From the NCBI RefSeq assembly GCF_039645585.1, contig NZ_CP147915.1:248001-312000 (forward strand): DNA of 64,000 bases, in the 5' to 3' direction. The translations under genes were made by a program, and so were the position numbers. This document shows, one piece after another, positions 44,048-52,249 of the stretch. Source of the DNA: Sulfurimonas sp. HSL-1656. GTDB taxonomy: Bacteria; Campylobacterota; Campylobacteria; Campylobacterales; Sulfurimonadaceae. How positions within the stretch are numbered: position 1 is the first letter of the stretch; the number at the start of each line of letters is the position of its first letter. The notes under the pieces were generated by a model. The model was not told the origin of the DNA and made no database searches. It saw only the letters and a list, made by a program, of their open reading frames with translations.

Positions 44048-44347
44048 ATGAAAGCATTGACAGCACTGTTGATGGCCGCCGCCCTCTTGATGACCGGCTG
44101 CGGCTACAAGTCGGGCGTTGCCACGGGTGAGCAGGCGTCCTACCTCTACTTTACGGGCGACGTCGCGGGGGCAGCCGTCTCCGTCGATGACGGGCAGCCC
44201 TTTGCCGTCGAAGCGGGGCGCGATCACCAGTACCGGGTCGCTCCGGGCAAACACAGCGTGAAGGTCTACAAGGGCGATACGCTTGTCGTCGAACGTGAAA
44301 TCTATGTCGGCGACGGCATCGCCAAAGAGATCGGGGTGCGTCCGTGA
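44048..44347 (+). CDS. Small PEGA-like lipoprotein
   Basis: A 99-residue lipoprotein (lipobox MTGC, Cys at residue 18). The mature part looks like one small beta-sandwich (YLYFTGDVAGAAVSVDDGQPF, then YRVAPGKHSVKVYKGDTLVVEREIYV), the pattern of PEGA surface domains. I do not know this exact family. It is inserted between the CsgG and DUF4810 genes; its ATG is four bases after the first stop and its stop overlaps the next GTG. Confidence 0.75.
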   Translation: MKALTALLMAAALLMTGCGYKSGVATGEQASYLYFTGDVAGAAVSVDDGQPFAVEAGRDHQYRVAPGKHSVKVYKGDTLVVEREIYVGDGIAKEIGVRP

Positions 44348-44733
44348 AGCTGGGCATGATGATGAAAGCGCTCCTCCCGCTGGCGGCGGTGGCCCTGATG
44401 ACGGGGTGCGCCACGAAACCGCAGGCACTCTATAACTACGGTACCTACAGCGAAAGCTACTACGCGTACAAACAGGACACCAGTGCGGAGAACCTCCTGG
44501 CGATGCAGCAGGCGATCCTGACAGCCATCGAAAACGCCAATGAGAGCGTTTCCAAGCGTGTGGCGCCGGGAATGTACGCGAACCTGGGCTACATCTACTT
44601 CAAGCAGGGGGACACCAAGCAGGCCGTCCACTATTTCGAGATGGAAAAGAGCCTCTACCCGGAGTCGGCGCACTTTATGGACCGCGTCATTGAGAAGGTG
44701 CGCAAAGCCGAAGCGAAGGGGGCAAAATCATGA
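44344..44733 (+). CDS. DUF4810 lipoprotein
   Basis: A 129-residue lipoprotein with a lipobox (MTGC, Cys near residue 22) and a TPR-like helical pair (PGMYANLGYIYFKQGDTKQAVHYFEMEKSLYPES) typical of DUF4810. GTG 44344 overlaps the previous stop; an ATG at 44356 (MMMKAL) is an alternative. DUF4810 genes normally sit between CsgG and DUF799 genes, as here. Confidence 0.87.
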   Translation: MKLGMMMKALLPLAAVALMTGCATKPQALYNYGTYSESYYAYKQDTSAENLLAMQQAILTAIENANESVSKRVAPGMYANLGYIYFKQGDTKQAVHYFEMEKSLYPESAHFMDRVIEKVRKAEAKGAKS

Positions 44734-45413
44734 AGTACGGAAAAATAGCTGCACTGGCGGCGTCGATTTTCGCCGCGATGATCATGACGGGGTGTGCCGC
44801 GCATAACGCGGGCATTAGCAAAGGCGAAGCGTTCCCCCAGATGTATGAGGAGGACCCGCGCTCCATTCTGGTACTGCCGGCGATGAACGAAAGTACCGAT
44901 GCCGAGGCGAAAGCCTACTACGCCACGACGATCGAAATGCCGATCGCGCAGACGGGCTACTATGTCTTCCCGATGGAGATGGTCAGCGACGTCCTCAAGC
45001 AGGAGGGTGTCTATGACACCGAACTGCTTTACAGCATGTCCGCGGACAAGTTCTACGACTACTTCGGCGCGGACGTCGTCATGTACACCCGCATCAAGAA
45101 GTGGGACGTCTCCTACATGGTCCTGGCTTCTTCTCTGACGGTGACGATCGAATCGGAAGCGTACTCGACCAAGACCAACGAGAAGCTGTGGGATTACGAC
45201 GGCAGCGTCACCGTCGACCTCACCAGCAACAGCGGCGGCGGCGGACTGGCCGGACTGCTGGTCCAGGCGATCGGTACGGCGATCAATACCGCCGCGGCCG
45301 ATTATGTCGAATATGCCCATGTCGCGAATGCACGCCTTTTCTTCGCACTGCCGGCGGGCCCTTACCACCCGGCCCACCGGACGGACCAGGGTGTCGTGAT
45401 CCGCAAACGCTAG
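44730..45413 (+). CDS. DUF799 (GNA1162-like) lipoprotein
   Basis: A 227-residue lipoprotein (lipobox MTGC, Cys at residue 22). PRSILVLPAMNESTDAEAKAYYATTIEMPIAQTGYYVFPMEMV is the DUF799 signature, as in the meningococcal surface lipoprotein GNA1162. A Gly-rich stretch (about 170-176) precedes a possible amphipathic helix. It ends the CsgG operon. A small hairpin lies after its stop. Confidence 0.87.
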   Translation: MKYGKIAALAASIFAAMIMTGCAAHNAGISKGEAFPQMYEEDPRSILVLPAMNESTDAEAKAYYATTIEMPIAQTGYYVFPMEMVSDVLKQEGVYDTELLYSMSADKFYDYFGADVVMYTRIKKWDVSYMVLASSLTVTIESEAYSTKTNEKLWDYDGSVTVDLTSNSGGGGLAGLLVQAIGTAINTAAADYVEYAHVANARLFFALPAGPYHPAHRTDQGVVIRKR

Positions 45414-45433
45414 TTCGTTTCCTTCGGGAGCAA

Positions 45434-45450
45434 AGAGCGCCTGGCGCTCT
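45434..45450. terminator. Short hairpin after the CsgG operon
   Basis: AGAGCGC (45434-45440) and GCGCTCT (45444-45450) make a seven-base stem with a CTG loop, twenty bases after the DUF799 stop. Only a weak pyrimidine tract follows on the plus strand, so termination strength is uncertain. Confidence 0.45.
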
Positions 45451-45546
45451 CTGCCCTTTCCATAACCCCTCCGACGACACTTGATAGAACTTTCCGTACT
45501 TCGAATGCCCTATAATTAGGTAAAGATCCGAACATAAAGGGGAGTG

Positions 45547-46398
45547 ATGAAAAAAGTATCGTTGGTACTGGGCAGCGGCGGGGCGCGGGGCTACGTGCAT
45601 ATCGGCGTCATCGAGGCGCTCGAAGCACGCGGCTATGAGATCGTCTCCGTCAGCGGCTGCTCCATGGGGGCGCTGGTCGGCGGGCTCTTCGCCTGCGGCA
45701 AGCTGGCCGAGTACAAGGAGTGGGTACTGGGGCTCGAACCCCTTGACGTCGCCTCGCTCCTCGACCTCGCATGGGACAAGCGGGGCATTATGAGCGGGAG
45801 CAAAGTCTTCGAGCGTCTGGACGAGCTGATCGGCACGCAGGCAATCGAGGAGCTTCCCATCCGTTTTACGGCCGTCGCTTCGGATCTGAACCGTGGCAAG
45901 GAGGTGTGGTTTCAAAGCGGCGATCTCCTGACCGCGATCCGCGCCTCCGTCGCCATCCCTTCCGTCTTCACGCCGGTGGAGCTCGACGGGATGCTCCTCG
46001 TCGACGGCGGGGTCCTCAACCCGCTGCCCGTGGCGCCGACGATGCGCGACCGCAGCGACCTCACCATCGCCGTCAATCTCTACGGCCCCGACGCGGAGCA
46101 GGAGGAACAGGCCGTCGCCGCGCGCTACGACTCCTTCGCCGAGCGTCTGGCCTCCAAAGCCAAAAATGCCATCAAGGAGCGCCTCCGCCGCCAGGAGCAG
46201 GCGCACATCTTCTCCATCCTCGACCAGAGCTTCGATACGATGCAGCGCAGCCTGACCCAGTACCGCATCGGCGGTTACCCGCCCGATATCATGATCACCC
46301 TTCCCAAGAATATCTGCAGCACCTTCGACTTCCATAAAGCCGCCATGCTGATCGAGGAGGGGCGCAGGGCGGTGGAGGAACATCCGGCGTTCGGGTGA
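45547..46398 (+). CDS. Patatin-like phospholipase (RssA/YchK type)
   Basis: A 283-residue serine esterase or phospholipase. The oxyanion loop GSGGARG lies at 9-15, the nucleophile elbow GCSMG has catalytic Ser39, and the dyad Asp is in DGG near 153. There is no signal peptide, so it acts in the cytoplasm, as in bacterial RssA relatives, probably on lysophospholipids or acyl chains. A GTG one codon before ATG 45547 is also possible; GGGGAG precedes both. It has its own TATAAT box about 30 bases upstream (near 45512). Confidence 0.88.
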   Translation: MKKVSLVLGSGGARGYVHIGVIEALEARGYEIVSVSGCSMGALVGGLFACGKLAEYKEWVLGLEPLDVASLLDLAWDKRGIMSGSKVFERLDELIGTQAIEELPIRFTAVASDLNRGKEVWFQSGDLLTAIRASVAIPSVFTPVELDGMLLVDGGVLNPLPVAPTMRDRSDLTIAVNLYGPDAEQEEQAVAARYDSFAERLASKAKNAIKERLRRQEQAHIFSILDQSFDTMQRSLTQYRIGGYPPDIMITLPKNICSTFDFHKAAMLIEEGRRAVEEHPAFG

Positions 46399-46475
46399 CA
46401 TTTTTTTAAAAAAACGTTATTTTTTGTACAGATCTCTATGGTATACTTCGGGACTTTCGCTTAGGAGTATAAGGA

Positions 46476-47597
46476 ATGATGAAGCGTGCATGGATGACGG
46501 GTGCGCTGCTGGCGGCACAGATCGCGGCGGCATCGCAATACAATTTCGAGGTTTCACCGGTAGTGGGGATCGGTATTCCGGAAGGTAACATACTGCTCGA
46601 AAACGAGACGATCATCGGGGGTGAAATCCAGATCAACAATCTCTTTTCCTTCCCGATCAAACCGGAGTTCTCCGCCTATTACGCGACGGATACGGACTAC
46701 TCCTATGAGCCGCCGGCACCGACGCCGCCTCTCTTTCTCAGCCCTGCCGATATGTCCGCTTCGACGAATATCTGGCGTCTGGGCATGGGCGCAGTCTATG
46801 ACTACACGGAAGAGGGCCGCTTCCGTCCTTTTGCCAAAATCGGTGCAGGGTACGAGAACATGAGCAACCCGCTCTACGGCAACAAAAACGGTGCCTACGG
46901 CGACGTCGGTGCGGGGGTCAAGATCCCGTTTAGCGAGCAGGTGGCGCTGAAACTCGAAGCGATTTATATGCTCAAACCGAACGGCGGACGCTATGACAGC
47001 AACCTGTTGGTGCTCGCCGGCCTCTCGTTTGCCTTCGGCGCGCATGAAGCGGCGGCAGCGACGGCTGCGGCGGGCTACCGGACCTATGACAGCGACGGTG
47101 ACGGCGTCATCGACGATAATGACCAGTGCCCGAATACGCCCAGAGGCGTAGAAGTCGATGCCTACGGCTGTGTACCCGACAGCGACCGTGACGGTGTTGC
47201 GAACCCCTATGACAAATGCCCGGAAACCCCTGCGGGATTCAAGGTCGACACTGTAGGATGTGCCGAGACCTTCCAGTTCAGCGTCGAGTTCGCCACGGAT
47301 TCGGCCGTGGTGACGAGTGCCCATATGGACGAGATCGACGCCTTCGCGGACTACATGAAGGTTAATCCGTATAAAGCCGAGATCGTCGGCCGCGCCGATG
47401 ACCGCGGGACGAACGCGTACAACGACGTGCTCTCAAAGAAACGTGCCGAAGTCGTTGTCGGCCTGCTGGTTGACAAGGGGATCGCATCCGATCGTCTGAG
47501 CGCCGTCGGCAAAGGTGAGACCGATCCGATCGCTACCAATACCACGGCCGAAGGGCGCGCACATAACCGTTCCGTCCGCGCAGAACTGATCCGCTGA
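46476..47597 (+). CDS. OmpA-family porin-like protein with calcium repeats
   Basis: A 373-residue outer-membrane protein: signal peptide (about 1-21), an eight-strand beta-barrel (to about 190), a linker with thrombospondin type 3-like repeats (DSDGDGVIDDNDQCPNTP and DSDRDGVANPYDKCPETP, each with paired Cys), and a C-terminal OmpA/MotB peptidoglycan-binding domain (GRADDRGTNAYNDVLSKKRAEVV). It anchors the outer membrane to the wall. Two consecutive ATGs (46476, 46479) are possible starts with AAGGA upstream. A strong terminator follows. Confidence 0.92.
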   Translation: MMKRAWMTGALLAAQIAAASQYNFEVSPVVGIGIPEGNILLENETIIGGEIQINNLFSFPIKPEFSAYYATDTDYSYEPPAPTPPLFLSPADMSASTNIWRLGMGAVYDYTEEGRFRPFAKIGAGYENMSNPLYGNKNGAYGDVGAGVKIPFSEQVALKLEAIYMLKPNGGRYDSNLLVLAGLSFAFGAHEAAAATAAAGYRTYDSDGDGVIDDNDQCPNTPRGVEVDAYGCVPDSDRDGVANPYDKCPETPAGFKVDTVGCAETFQFSVEFATDSAVVTSAHMDEIDAFADYMKVNPYKAEIVGRADDRGTNAYNDVLSKKRAEVVVGLLVDKGIASDRLSAVGKGETDPIATNTTAEGRAHNRSVRAELIR

Positions 47598-47604
47598 TTT
47601 TCCC

Positions 47605-47644
47605 GAAGAGACGGCTGTGCCGGCTCTTCACCCTCTCCTTTTTT
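47605..47644 (+). terminator. Strong intrinsic terminator of the OmpA-family gene
   Basis: GAAGAG (47605-47610) pairs with CTCTTC (47624-47629), and CGGC (47612-47615) with GCCG (47619-47622) around a TGT loop, with one A/G mismatch. TTTTTT follows at 47639-47644. Confidence 0.75.
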
Positions 47645-47657
47645 ACCGTCTCTTCAT

Positions 47658-48341
47658 TTAACTGTTTTTTATCGAGCGCGCCGCATGGACAAAGGCCGCA
47701 AAGATCTTCCGGCTGTGCCAGCTGTAGGGCATGAACTCGGGGTGCCACTGTATGCCCAGCACGAAGGGCAGCGCCGTATGTTCGATGGCCTGGACGATAT
47801 TGTTGCCGTCGTGCGCGGCGACGCGGATGCTTTCGCCGGGCCGGTTGACCGCCTGGTGGTGCAGGGCGTTCACGCGCAGGGCCGACTGGCCGATGATGTC
47901 GTGCAGGTTCGTGCCGTGTTCCAGCGTCACCGTTTTAAGGGGCAGGGGCGTATGGGGGTGGGCGACGTCGAGGTCGAAGTCGTGAATATGCGGATGCAGC
48001 GTCCCGCCGAAATGCAGATTGAGCAGCTGCATGCCGCGGCAGATCCCCATGACGGGGACCCCCCGGCGGATCGCCGTCTCAATGAGGTAGAGCTCCATGG
48101 CATCGCGGGCGGGGTCGGTGTGTTCGATGGTAGGATGCGCCTGGGCGCCGTACGTCTCCGGGTCGATATCGCTGCCGCCGGTGATCAGCAGGGCATCGAA
48201 GGGTACATCGCGGTAATCGGTTCCGGGGTGCAGGAAGCGGCTTCCCGCGCCGTGGCCCCCCAGCAGGAACCGGGAGAAGTACCAGGCGAGCCGGCTGCCG
48301 CGCCGGCCCCCCGTGACGGCTATTGTAACTCTTCGGCCCAT
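47658..48341 (-). CDS. Class I glutamine amidotransferase (PuuD/peptidase C26-like)
   Basis: A 227-residue protein of the gamma-glutamyl hydrolase family. The nucleophile elbow GICRGMQ (Cys near 102), the QWHPEF triad His-Glu near 206-209 and ITGGSDIDP make the assignment clear. Members hydrolyse gamma-glutamyl amides or feed ammonia to a partner. ATG 48341 overlaps the upstream amidoligase gene by 22 bases and follows AAAGGAT; an ATG seven codons earlier is an alternative. The tight overlap with an amidoligase suggests a two-enzyme module that makes and breaks an amide bond. Confidence 0.9.
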   Translation of the reverse strand: MGRRVTIAVTGGRRGSRLAWYFSRFLLGGHGAGSRFLHPGTDYRDVPFDALLITGGSDIDPETYGAQAHPTIEHTDPARDAMELYLIETAIRRGVPVMGICRGMQLLNLHFGGTLHPHIHDFDLDVAHPHTPLPLKTVTLEHGTNLHDIIGQSALRVNALHHQAVNRPGESIRVAAHDGNNIVQAIEHTALPFVLGIQWHPEFMPYSWHSRKIFAAFVHAARSIKNS

Positions 48342-49327
48342 TGGCGTATCCTTTTGATCCACTGTTTTTTGCGGAATCGGTAGAAGAATGAGTTCATCAT
48401 GCGGTAGCGCGCATAGGCGAGGGAGAGCAGTGTCTCCGAATCCTCGGCCAGGCGTTCGACATGGAGCCAGCTGTTCCAGGCATCGGCCGTGTGCCAGCCC
48501 GCTTCGTCGACGCGGGAGTTGGGGAGGCGGAAGTGAAAGGCGGGCCGCGGCGAGATCTTTTCGGCCGGCAGGGCCCGGCGGACACGCCCCAGGTCGTTCC
48601 AGGCCAGCAGCGGCAACAGGTCGAGGGCCCGGTTGCGTGTCGGGTTGGCTTCCAGGTAGTCATCGATAAAACCCTCCATCGTCGGACGGTAGGCGGGGTG
48701 CAGGACCTTGCGGATGTAGTCGGAGGGAAAAGGGTCGATATAAAAGGAGAGGCGCCGCGTCAGGACGGGGCGGATCTCTTCGGCCAGCAGGTCATAGAGG
48801 ACGAGGTAGGCGCGCAGGTAGGCGAGCAGGGTACCAACGTTCATCTCGGGGATCTCGGGATTGATATGGAAGCCGAAAACGTAGAGGGGGTTGGCCGCCG
48901 TCCCGAGTGCCCCGGCATCCCGCAGCGCCTCTTTCAGCGTTTCCACCACTTCCAGTTCGTTCAGCGGCAGGGGCGGCGTCGTCAGCTCAAAAGGCACGAG
49001 CGACGCGGAAAAGGAGCCGATGAAGTACTCGATCGCGTCGATCTCGTCCTGCTCCATCGCTTCGTCGAAACCGGCATTGTGCAGCCACTCCTGGAGGCCC
49101 GAACGGATGAGGAACTGGAAATCGAGGGTGAGGGTAAAGTCCCCCCACGGCGTCGGGCCGACGACATAGTGCCAGGGGTTGATCTCACGGATCTCCCCCG
49201 CCGTGATCTCCGCGACGATCCGGGCACACTGTTCCAGCTCCGGGCCGGAGTACTCCAGTTCAAAACCGACGCGACGCATTTCGCCGTCGCTGCAGCGCAC
49301 CTTTGGCGGCAGAAGAAAGGGTGTCAT
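48320..49327 (-). CDS. Amidoligase family protein
   Basis: A 335-residue enzyme of the COOH-amine ligase (amidoligase) superfamily, related to glutamine synthetase/gamma-glutamylcysteine ligase folds. The N-terminal RRVGFELEYSG with its metal-binding Glu pair, TLTLDFQF and the FGFHINPEI segment are seen. These proteins are predicted to join a carboxylate and an amine with ATP; the substrates are unknown. I take ATG 49327, which follows a TATAAT box by six bases; upstream in-frame codons have no family character. A class I glutamine amidotransferase is encoded immediately after and overlaps it by 22 bases. Confidence 0.82.
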   Translation of the reverse strand: MTPFLLPPKVRCSDGEMRRVGFELEYSGPELEQCARIVAEITAGEIREINPWHYVVGPTPWGDFTLTLDFQFLIRSGLQEWLHNAGFDEAMEQDEIDAIEYFIGSFSASLVPFELTTPPLPLNELEVVETLKEALRDAGALGTAANPLYVFGFHINPEIPEMNVGTLLAYLRAYLVLYDLLAEEIRPVLTRRLSFYIDPFPSDYIRKVLHPAYRPTMEGFIDDYLEANPTRNRALDLLPLLAWNDLGRVRRALPAEKISPRPAFHFRLPNSRVDEAGWHTADAWNSWLHVERLAEDSETLLSLAYARYRMMNSFFYRFRKKQWIKRIRQWAEELQ

Positions 49328-49333
49328 GCAATA

Positions 49334-49339
49334 ATTATA
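49334..49339 (-). promoter_or_regulatory. -10 box of a putative leaderless amidoligase transcript
   Basis: TATAAT on the minus strand ends six bases before the ATG at 49327. Confidence 0.6.
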
Positions 49340-49366
49340 ACCACACTTTCGGTGTTTGCATGGGGC

Positions 49367-49395
49367 TTGACATTGCGGGGGCATCGGGCTATCAT
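49367..49395 (+). promoter_or_regulatory. Sigma-70 promoter for the CDGSH gene
   Basis: A perfect TTGACA (49367-49372), a 17-base spacer and TATCAT (49390-49395) point toward the CDGSH gene at 49441. It lies just 28 bases from the divergent amidoligase -10 box, so the two transcripts share a compact control region. Confidence 0.75.
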
Positions 49396-49440
49396 GAAAA
49401 AAACGGTGCGCGGATACGCCATCGAAAACGGGGGTGTAGC

Positions 49441-49719
49441 ATGTGCAAGGACGCGGTTGTTTTTTTCAATAAACCCAAAGGGGTCGACCTGGAGGCGGGG
49501 AAGAGTTATATGTACTGTATGTGCGGCCGGGCAAAAGAGGGAGTCTTTTGCGACGGCAGCCACAAAGGGACGGGGTGCATGCCGCTCAAGTTTACGGTAG
49601 AGAAGAGCAAGGCCTACCTGCTGTGCCGCTGCAAATCCTCCAAGAACCTCCCTTTTTGCGACGGGACGCACAGTTTCTACGGCGAGGACGACGTCGGCGG
49701 TCCGGTGATGGGGGAGTGA
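49441..49719 (+). CDS. Tandem CDGSH iron-sulfur domain protein
   Basis: A 92-residue protein with two CDGSH-type [2Fe-2S] motifs: YCMCGRAKEGVFCDGSH (about 21-37) and LCRCKSSKNLPFCDGTH (about 57-73). Each has the three-Cys one-His ligand set. Tandem-domain members occur in bacteria with redox or iron-sulfur transfer roles, not well defined. ATG 49441 follows a GGGGGTG stretch and a good promoter. It is transcribed away from the amidoligase pair and toward the two genes that follow. Confidence 0.92.
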   Translation: MCKDAVVFFNKPKGVDLEAGKSYMYCMCGRAKEGVFCDGSHKGTGCMPLKFTVEKSKAYLLCRCKSSKNLPFCDGTHSFYGEDDVGGPVMGE

Positions 49720-49750
49720 AGCTGGTGGTGACCCTGACGGAAACAGCCGT

Positions 49751-50917
49751 ATGATTCTGAACCACGAGGCACGCATTGAAAAGGCCGCGGCGCTGATGGA
49801 GGCCTTCGAGGCGCATACCCCTTTCGATCGGGCGGGCGGGCGCTACCTCTGGACGGACGCGTTTGCCGTCTGCAACTACCTCTCCTTGTTCAAGCGTCTC
49901 GGAGCGAAGGGGTATCTTGACAAAGCCCGTGCGCTGATCGATGCGGTACACCGCGAGCTGGGGACGTTCCGCGCCGATGACGGGCGTCACGGAACCCTGA
50001 GCGGTCTGGGGGAGGCCGACGCGGCGCACTATCCGACGGTGGCGGGACTGCGGATCGGCAAGCCACTGCCGGAGCGGGGTGTCGAGGAGGCGTACGACGA
50101 AACGTCGGAGTGGGACCGCGACGGGCAGTATTTCCACTACCTGACCAAATGGATGCACGCCCTGGACCGCATGGCGGCCGTGAGCGGGGAGGTGCGCTAC
50201 AGCCGCTGGGCCGTCGAGCTGGCCAAAAGCGCGCACCGCGCCTTTACCTATACGATGCCCGACGGCTCGAAGCGTATGTACTGGAAAATGAGTACCGATC
50301 TGCGGCGGCCGCTGGTGGCTTCGATGGGACAGCACGACGCCCTCGAAGCGTACGTGACCTATCTGCAGCTCTCGGTGACGGCCCGTGCGCTGGGAGACGA
50401 TGCGGGACTCGGCGGGGAGCTTGAAGCGACCGGGGCGATGGCCGAAACCATGCCGCTTCTGACGGATGACCCGCTGGGGCTCGGGGGGCTGCTCTTTGAT
50501 GCGACGCGGGTGACCCAGATGATGGCGGGGCACGACCTGCCGTTGCGCGGCCTGCTGCGCGCGCTGCTTGAAGCGGCGCGGGAAGGTACGGAACGCTTTT
50601 TGCAAAGCAGTGCGCTGCGTTACCCTGCGGAGGCGAGGCTGGCCTTCAGGGAACTGGGACTGGGCATCGGTCTGCACGGCGTCTCATTGATGCAGGTACT
50701 GAACGACGGGCATTTGAAGAACGGGGTGCTGGCCGAACAGCTCGGCGCGTTGCAGGCCTCCGTGCCGATGGCCGAGGTTCTGGAGCTTTTCTGGCTGCGG
50801 GAGGCACACCAGGCGGCTGCGACGTGGCGGGAGCATGCAGATATCAACACGGTCATGCTCGCGACTTCGCTGCTGCCCGATGCCTTTTTGACGATAGGGG
50901 GGCCGGAGCATGCGTGA
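49751..50917 (+). CDS. Predicted alpha/alpha-toroid protein, unrecognised
   Basis: A 388-residue protein with no family I can name. The pattern of paired amphipathic helices with Gly/Trp-rich turns (YLWTDAFAVCNYLSLFKRLG, DGQYFHYLTKWMHALDRMAAVSG) resembles the six-hairpin toroid of glycoside hydrolases and epimerases. Conserved-looking Trp, Tyr, His and Asp residues lie on the presumed inner face. There is no signal peptide, so it is cytoplasmic. It follows the CDGSH gene and overlaps the methyltransferase gene by eight bases. Confidence 0.65.
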   Translation: MILNHEARIEKAAALMEAFEAHTPFDRAGGRYLWTDAFAVCNYLSLFKRLGAKGYLDKARALIDAVHRELGTFRADDGRHGTLSGLGEADAAHYPTVAGLRIGKPLPERGVEEAYDETSEWDRDGQYFHYLTKWMHALDRMAAVSGEVRYSRWAVELAKSAHRAFTYTMPDGSKRMYWKMSTDLRRPLVASMGQHDALEAYVTYLQLSVTARALGDDAGLGGELEATGAMAETMPLLTDDPLGLGGLLFDATRVTQMMAGHDLPLRGLLRALLEAAREGTERFLQSSALRYPAEARLAFRELGLGIGLHGVSLMQVLNDGHLKNGVLAEQLGALQASVPMAEVLELFWLREAHQAAATWREHADINTVMLATSLLPDAFLTIGGPEHA

Positions 50918-51536
50918 CCGGCAGGCACAGGCGGCGCTGATCGCCGAGATGATCGGGTACGGGGCATTGCGCACGCCGCGCATCATCGAGGCCTTCCGTG
51001 CCGTCGACCGCAGCGCCTTCGTGCCTGAGCTCTACGGCGGCGACAGCTACGGCGACTACCCGCTTCCCATCGGCGAGGGGCAGACGATCTCCCAGCCGAC
51101 GACGGTCGCCTTTATGCTGGAACTGTTAAACGCCCAGCCGGGGGAGCGGGTGCTTGACATCGGTTCGGGTTCGGGCTGGACGACGGCACTGCTGGGGTAT
51201 ATCGTCGGCCCGCAGGGGGAAGTCGTCGGGCTGGAGTGCCGAAAAAGCCTGGTGGAAGTGGGCCGCCGGAATATCGCGCCGTTCGGTTTCGGGCAGATCC
51301 GGATCGAAGCGGCGGGGGAAGAACTGGGCGTGCCGGGGGAGCAGTTTGACCGGATACTCGTCTCTGCCGCAGCACCGGAGCTCCCCGAGCAGCTCCTGGC
51401 GCAGCTCAAACCCGGCGGTATTCTTGTCATCCCGATCGGCGAAAGCCTCTGCCGGTTCACCAAAAACAAAGAGGGCGTCGTGCACGAAGAAGTGTATCCC
51501 GGATTTTTGTTCGTCACATTAATGTATAAAAACTAA
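50910..51536 (+). CDS. pcm: Protein-L-isoaspartate O-methyltransferase family protein
   Basis: A 208-residue SAM-dependent methyltransferase. The SAM-binding motif LDIGSGSGWTTALL (about 82-95) and the upstream GEGQTISQPTTVAFMLELL segment are characteristic of PCMT enzymes, which repair isoaspartyl residues or methylate related carboxylates. The SQP motif is present where true repair enzymes have SQP(Y/F). Substrate may differ from protein repair given its operon with the toroid protein. Confidence 0.87.
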   Translation: MRDRQAQAALIAEMIGYGALRTPRIIEAFRAVDRSAFVPELYGGDSYGDYPLPIGEGQTISQPTTVAFMLELLNAQPGERVLDIGSGSGWTTALLGYIVGPQGEVVGLECRKSLVEVGRRNIAPFGFGQIRIEAAGEELGVPGEQFDRILVSAAAPELPEQLLAQLKPGGILVIPIGESLCRFTKNKEGVVHEEVYPGFLFVTLMYKN

Positions 51537-51638
51537 CAGCGTTATTATCTGTATATAATATTAACTATTAGATTTTGTATAGTATTAATTTTGCTTCTGT
51601 TACTATCCGAAAAAGAAATAGCTATATAAGGATTTCCA

Positions 51639-52211
51639 ATGTCGGACAAGTTTAAGTTGAAGCCCCTCGATATCGAGGTCCCCGTCGATTCCAAAAAAGA
51701 GATTTTATCCGAGACGGATGCCATGGGTAAAATCGTCTACGCCAATGAATATTTTGTTGAACTCTCCGGTTACCCGGAAGAGGAGCTGATGGGTAAACCG
51801 CATAACATTGTCCGTCACCCGGATATGCCGAAAACCGTCTTCAAACTGCTCTGGGACGCGCTCAAAGCGGGTAAAGAGTACAAGGCGATCGTCAAAAACC
51901 GCCGCAAAGACGGCAAATACTACTGGGTCTACTCGGAGTACAAGCCGCTCTTCAACGAGCACAAGCAGATCCGCGGCTACCGTTCACACCGCTGGCCGGT
52001 ACCGAAAAAGGTACTTGAAGAAGTTGAGACCCTTTATGCGAAACTGCTCGACCTGGAAGAGACGAAGACGCAGCGCGACGCGGAGATGTTCCTCGAGCTG
52101 AAGCTGCACAATGACGGCTTCCACGACTACTCCTCCTATATTGACGATATCTTCCACAAAAAACTGAGCGGCATGTTCGGCTTTTTCGGGAAACTCTTCG
52201 GCAAGAAATAA
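51639..52211 (+). CDS. PAS domain protein, Aer/CetB-like
   Basis: A 190-residue cytoplasmic sensor. One PAS domain (about 20-125) carries NIVRHPDMPK, the motif shared by flavin-binding Aer and the Campylobacter energy-taxis protein CetB, and the YYWVYSEYKPL strand. A helical tail with amphipathic end (FGFFGKLFGKK) could bind membrane or receptor. In CetA/CetB systems the transducer is separate; no MCP gene is in the window. It probably senses redox state through FAD. AT-rich DNA upstream holds possible promoters. Confidence 0.82.
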   Translation: MSDKFKLKPLDIEVPVDSKKEILSETDAMGKIVYANEYFVELSGYPEEELMGKPHNIVRHPDMPKTVFKLLWDALKAGKEYKAIVKNRRKDGKYYWVYSEYKPLFNEHKQIRGYRSHRWPVPKKVLEEVETLYAKLLDLEETKTQRDAEMFLELKLHNDGFHDYSSYIDDIFHKKLSGMFGFFGKLFGKK

Positions 52212-52237
52212 GCCTCTCTTCGCGCACCGGGCTGCGC

Positions 52238-52243
52238 TATAAT
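52238..52243 (+). promoter_or_regulatory. -10 box of a putative leaderless MFS transcript
   Basis: TATAAT ends six bases before the ATG at 52250; no ribosome binding site fits in the gap. Confidence 0.6.
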
Positions 52244-52249
52244 GCCCGA

